From NCBI GenBank assembly GCA_900545075.1, contig UQXT01000115.1, positions 1 to 5,815 of the forward strand: 5,815 bases of DNA, written 5' to 3'. The position numbers and the translations under genes were made by a program. Positions 4,557 to 5,815 of the stretch are shown here, piece after piece (the first letter of the stretch is position 1; each line of letters opens with the position of its first letter). Source of the DNA: an uncultured Collinsella sp. (GTDB lineage Bacteria > Actinomycetota > Coriobacteriia > Coriobacteriales > Coriobacteriaceae). Below the pieces are notes generated by a model. The model was not told where the DNA came from, did no database searches, and worked only from the letters and a program-made list of their open reading frames with translations.

Positions 4557-5399
4557 CTAGGCGAGAGCGGCCATGATGATGCGGGCGACGCCGTCGTGGT
4601 CGTTGTCGTATTCGGTGATGGCGTCGGCGGCCTCGCGGTCTTCGAGCTCGGCGTTGATCATGGCCATGCCGTGGCCCGCTGCCTGCAGCATGGGGATGTC
4701 GTTGATGTTGTCGCCGAACGCCCAGGCGTCGGCGAGACGCTCGCCCAGGTGCTCGGAGAGCCACGTGAGGGCCGTTCCCTTGGTGGCGCCCTCGCCCATG
4801 ACCTCGATATTCATGGCGTACGAACGCGTGACCTCAATGCCTCCGAGCGTGTCGAGCTCCGCCGCGATGGCGTCGCGATCAGCCGGGTCGTGCCAGTACA
4901 TGGCGATGCGCTCGAGCGTCTCGACCTCGTCGATCTTGCTGTCGATATCCATGTCGATCGGTGTTCGTGTGCGCTTGAGCGAAGCCGCGATGTGGGGGTC
5001 GCCGCCGCAGAATTCGTCCAGGCGCGTGTAGAGCGAGCGGGGGAGGAAGCACTGCCCATCCGCGAAGATATCGAAGGTCACATCGTGGCCGGCGGCGATG
5101 CGATGGATGCGATGGGCAATGCCGCAATCGAGCGGACGGCTCAAGATGCACGTGGCGCGCGAGGCGTCGGTGGGCACATCGTCGTCGAGCTGCCAGACGC
5201 TGGCGCCGTTGGCGCAGACCGCGTAGTGCACGGCAGGATGGGCGAGGATGGGCTCAAAGATGCCCGACAGCGGACGTCCCGTGCACGGTACAAACTCAAT
5301 GCCGCGACGTGCGAGCTCGTCGAGCATCGACCAGGTGGCGTCGCTCATCTGCTTGTCGCTCGTCAACAGCGTCCCATCCATATCGGAAAAAAAAATCAT
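4557..5399 (-). CDS. Cof-type HAD-superfamily hydrolase (second copy type)
   Basis: The product is a 280-residue Cof/type IIB HAD phosphatase, probably acting on a phosphorylated sugar, nucleotide or cofactor in the cytoplasm. Motif I is FSDMDGTLL (Asp6 nucleophile, Asp8), motif II is PCTGRP (Thr40-Arg42), motif III is Lys207 in EGATKGTAL, and motif IV is AFGDNINDIPML (Asp230, Asp234). The cap lies at about residues 80-200. Outside the motifs it differs clearly from the HAD protein at 3643-4437, so the two are not a recent duplication. The start is supported by AAAGGG (5409-5414, minus strand) 9 bases upstream. Codons 2-5 contain a run of nine T on the coding strand. Transcription probably enters by read-through of the citrate synthase terminator or from a promoter overlapping it, since only 25 bases separate terminator and start. 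Confidence 0.93.
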   Translation of the reverse strand: MIFFSDMDGTLLTSDKQMSDATWSMLDELARRGIEFVPCTGRPLSGIFEPILAHPAVHYAVCANGASVWQLDDDVPTDASRATCILSRPLDCGIAHRIHRIAAGHDVTFDIFADGQCFLPRSLYTRLDEFCGGDPHIAASLKRTRTPIDMDIDSKIDEVETLERIAMYWHDPADRDAIAAELDTLGGIEVTRSYAMNIEVMGEGATKGTALTWLSEHLGERLADAWAFGDNINDIPMLQAAGHGMAMINAELEDREAADAITEYDNDHDGVARIIMAALA

Positions 5400-5408
5400 T
5401 CGATGCAG

Positions 5409-5414
5409 CCCTTT
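5409..5414 (-). promoter_or_regulatory. Ribosome binding site of the minus-strand HAD gene
   Basis: On the minus strand this reads AAAGGG, 9 bases before the ATG at 5399. It is the only Shine-Dalgarno-like sequence near that start. Confidence 0.65.
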
Positions 5415-5424
5415 CTGCTGGCAT

Positions 5425-5463
5425 AAAAAGCGTGGCCGAGGGCGGTGATGCCCTGGCCACGCT
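5425..5463 (-). terminator. Intrinsic terminator of the citrate synthase gene
   Basis: In plus-strand terms AGCGTGGCC (5429-5437) pairs with GGCCACGCT (5455-5463). After a bulged base (5438), AGGGC (5439-5443) pairs with GCCCT (5450-5454) around a 6-base loop. On the minus strand the 14-bp stem is followed by TTTTT (5429-5425). It lies 23 bases past the citrate synthase stop and only 25 bases before the HAD start. Confidence 0.88.
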
Positions 5464-5486
5464 CGAGTTCTATAACGGTCCGTGTC

Positions 5487-5815
5487 CTAGCGGTCGGCGA
5501 GCGGCTTGTACTCCAGCGGTTCGATCACCGGGCGGTAGGCGGGTCGGATGATGCGGTGCGCGCAGAAGAGCTCTTCCATGCGGTGCGCCGACCAGCCTGC
5601 CATGCGGGCGACGGCGAACAGCGGCGTAAAGAGCGTCTCGGGCACACCGAGCATCTTGTAGATAAAGCCCGTGTACAGGTCGATGTTGGCGCAGATGGGC
5701 TTGGTCATGCCGTGGTCGCGCATGACCTGGGGTGCCAGGCGCTCGATACGCTCGATGAGCGCGAACTCTTCGCCCAAGTCCTTCTTGGCTGCCAGTGAGC
5801 GCGCGTAACGGCGGC
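5487..5815 (-). CDS. gltA: Citrate synthase, C-terminal part (5' end outside window)
   Basis: Citrate synthase condenses acetyl-CoA with oxaloacetate to give citrate, the entry step of the TCA cycle or, in many anaerobes, of its oxidative branch toward 2-oxoglutarate and glutamate. The frame is open to the window end, so about 109 C-terminal residues are visible; the TTG at 5777 is internal. Recognisable elements are CANIDLYTGFIYKMLG, which contains the catalytic aspartate of the family (NxD-x-Y-x-G), the FAVARMAGWSAHRMEE segment with its conserved arginine that binds substrate carboxylate, and HRIIRPAYRP near the end. Family signature and C-terminal length fit an intact type I/Gram-positive-like citrate synthase. 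Methylcitrate synthases share these motifs, so 2-methylcitrate activity is not excluded. A good terminator follows. Confidence 0.92.
   Translation of the reverse strand, partial: RRYARSLAAKKDLGEEFALIERIERLAPQVMRDHGMTKPICANIDLYTGFIYKMLGVPETLFTPLFAVARMAGWSAHRMEELFCAHRIIRPAYRPVIEPLEYKPLADR

Noticed and set aside
4596..5426. Plus-strand open frame of 276 codons opposite the second HAD gene.
   Set aside because: The minus strand carries all four HAD motifs in order; the plus-strand translation shows no domain and is a GC-bias shadow.

Overview
The window is GC-rich with strongly GC-biased codon use and tightly packed bacterial genes. Gene content (a glucose-family PTS EIIA, an adenine deaminase, two Cof-type HAD phosphatases, a citrate synthase and a small lipoprotein), together with intergenic repeats built on GGGGACGTTCTT, suggests a gut actinobacterium of the Coriobacteriia, most like Collinsella. 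That assignment is inferred from style and recall, not from a search.

Layout, left to right. 1-459: 3' part of a PTS EIIA(Glc)-type domain (+), closed by a strong intrinsic terminator at 483-515. 694-1251: a 185-residue lipoprotein of unknown function (+). 1252-1623: a 372-base non-coding stretch packed with structure. It holds a perfect 12-bp hairpin (1255-1282), a 93-nt multi-helix hairpin (1299-1391), two head-to-head 27-bp palindromic repeat units (1438-1491), a weak promoter candidate, and a terminator-like hairpin just before the next ribosome binding site. 1624-3444: adenine deaminase (+). 3445-3642: a third repeat unit, a bulged hairpin, and a long hairpin whose 3' arm contains the ribosome binding site of the next gene. 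3643-4437: Cof-type HAD hydrolase (+). 4438-4556: convergent intergenic region filled with REP-like hairpins and a fourth repeat unit. 4557-5399: a second Cof-type HAD hydrolase (-). 5425-5463: terminator of the upstream minus-strand gene. 5487-5815: C-terminal part of citrate synthase (-).

The genes do not form one obvious pathway. EIIA serves sugar uptake and possibly its regulation, adenine deaminase serves purine salvage (adenine to hypoxanthine plus ammonia), the two HAD proteins are probably sugar-phosphate or nucleotide phosphatases of unknown substrate, and citrate synthase feeds the oxidative branch to 2-oxoglutarate and glutamate. Most genes appear to be separate transcription units.

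The less ordinary content is between the genes. The GGGGACGTTCTT units behave like REP/BIME-type repeats: the stem arms of two of them differ by a compensated A-T to G-C change, one overlaps the adenine deaminase stop codon, and another lies 9 bases beyond a HAD stop codon. Three genes (adenine deaminase and both HADs) have a terminator-like or RBS-sequestering hairpin immediately upstream of their start, which suggests leader-level control or read-through. I saw no tRNA, rRNA, CRISPR array, transposase gene or phage gene.
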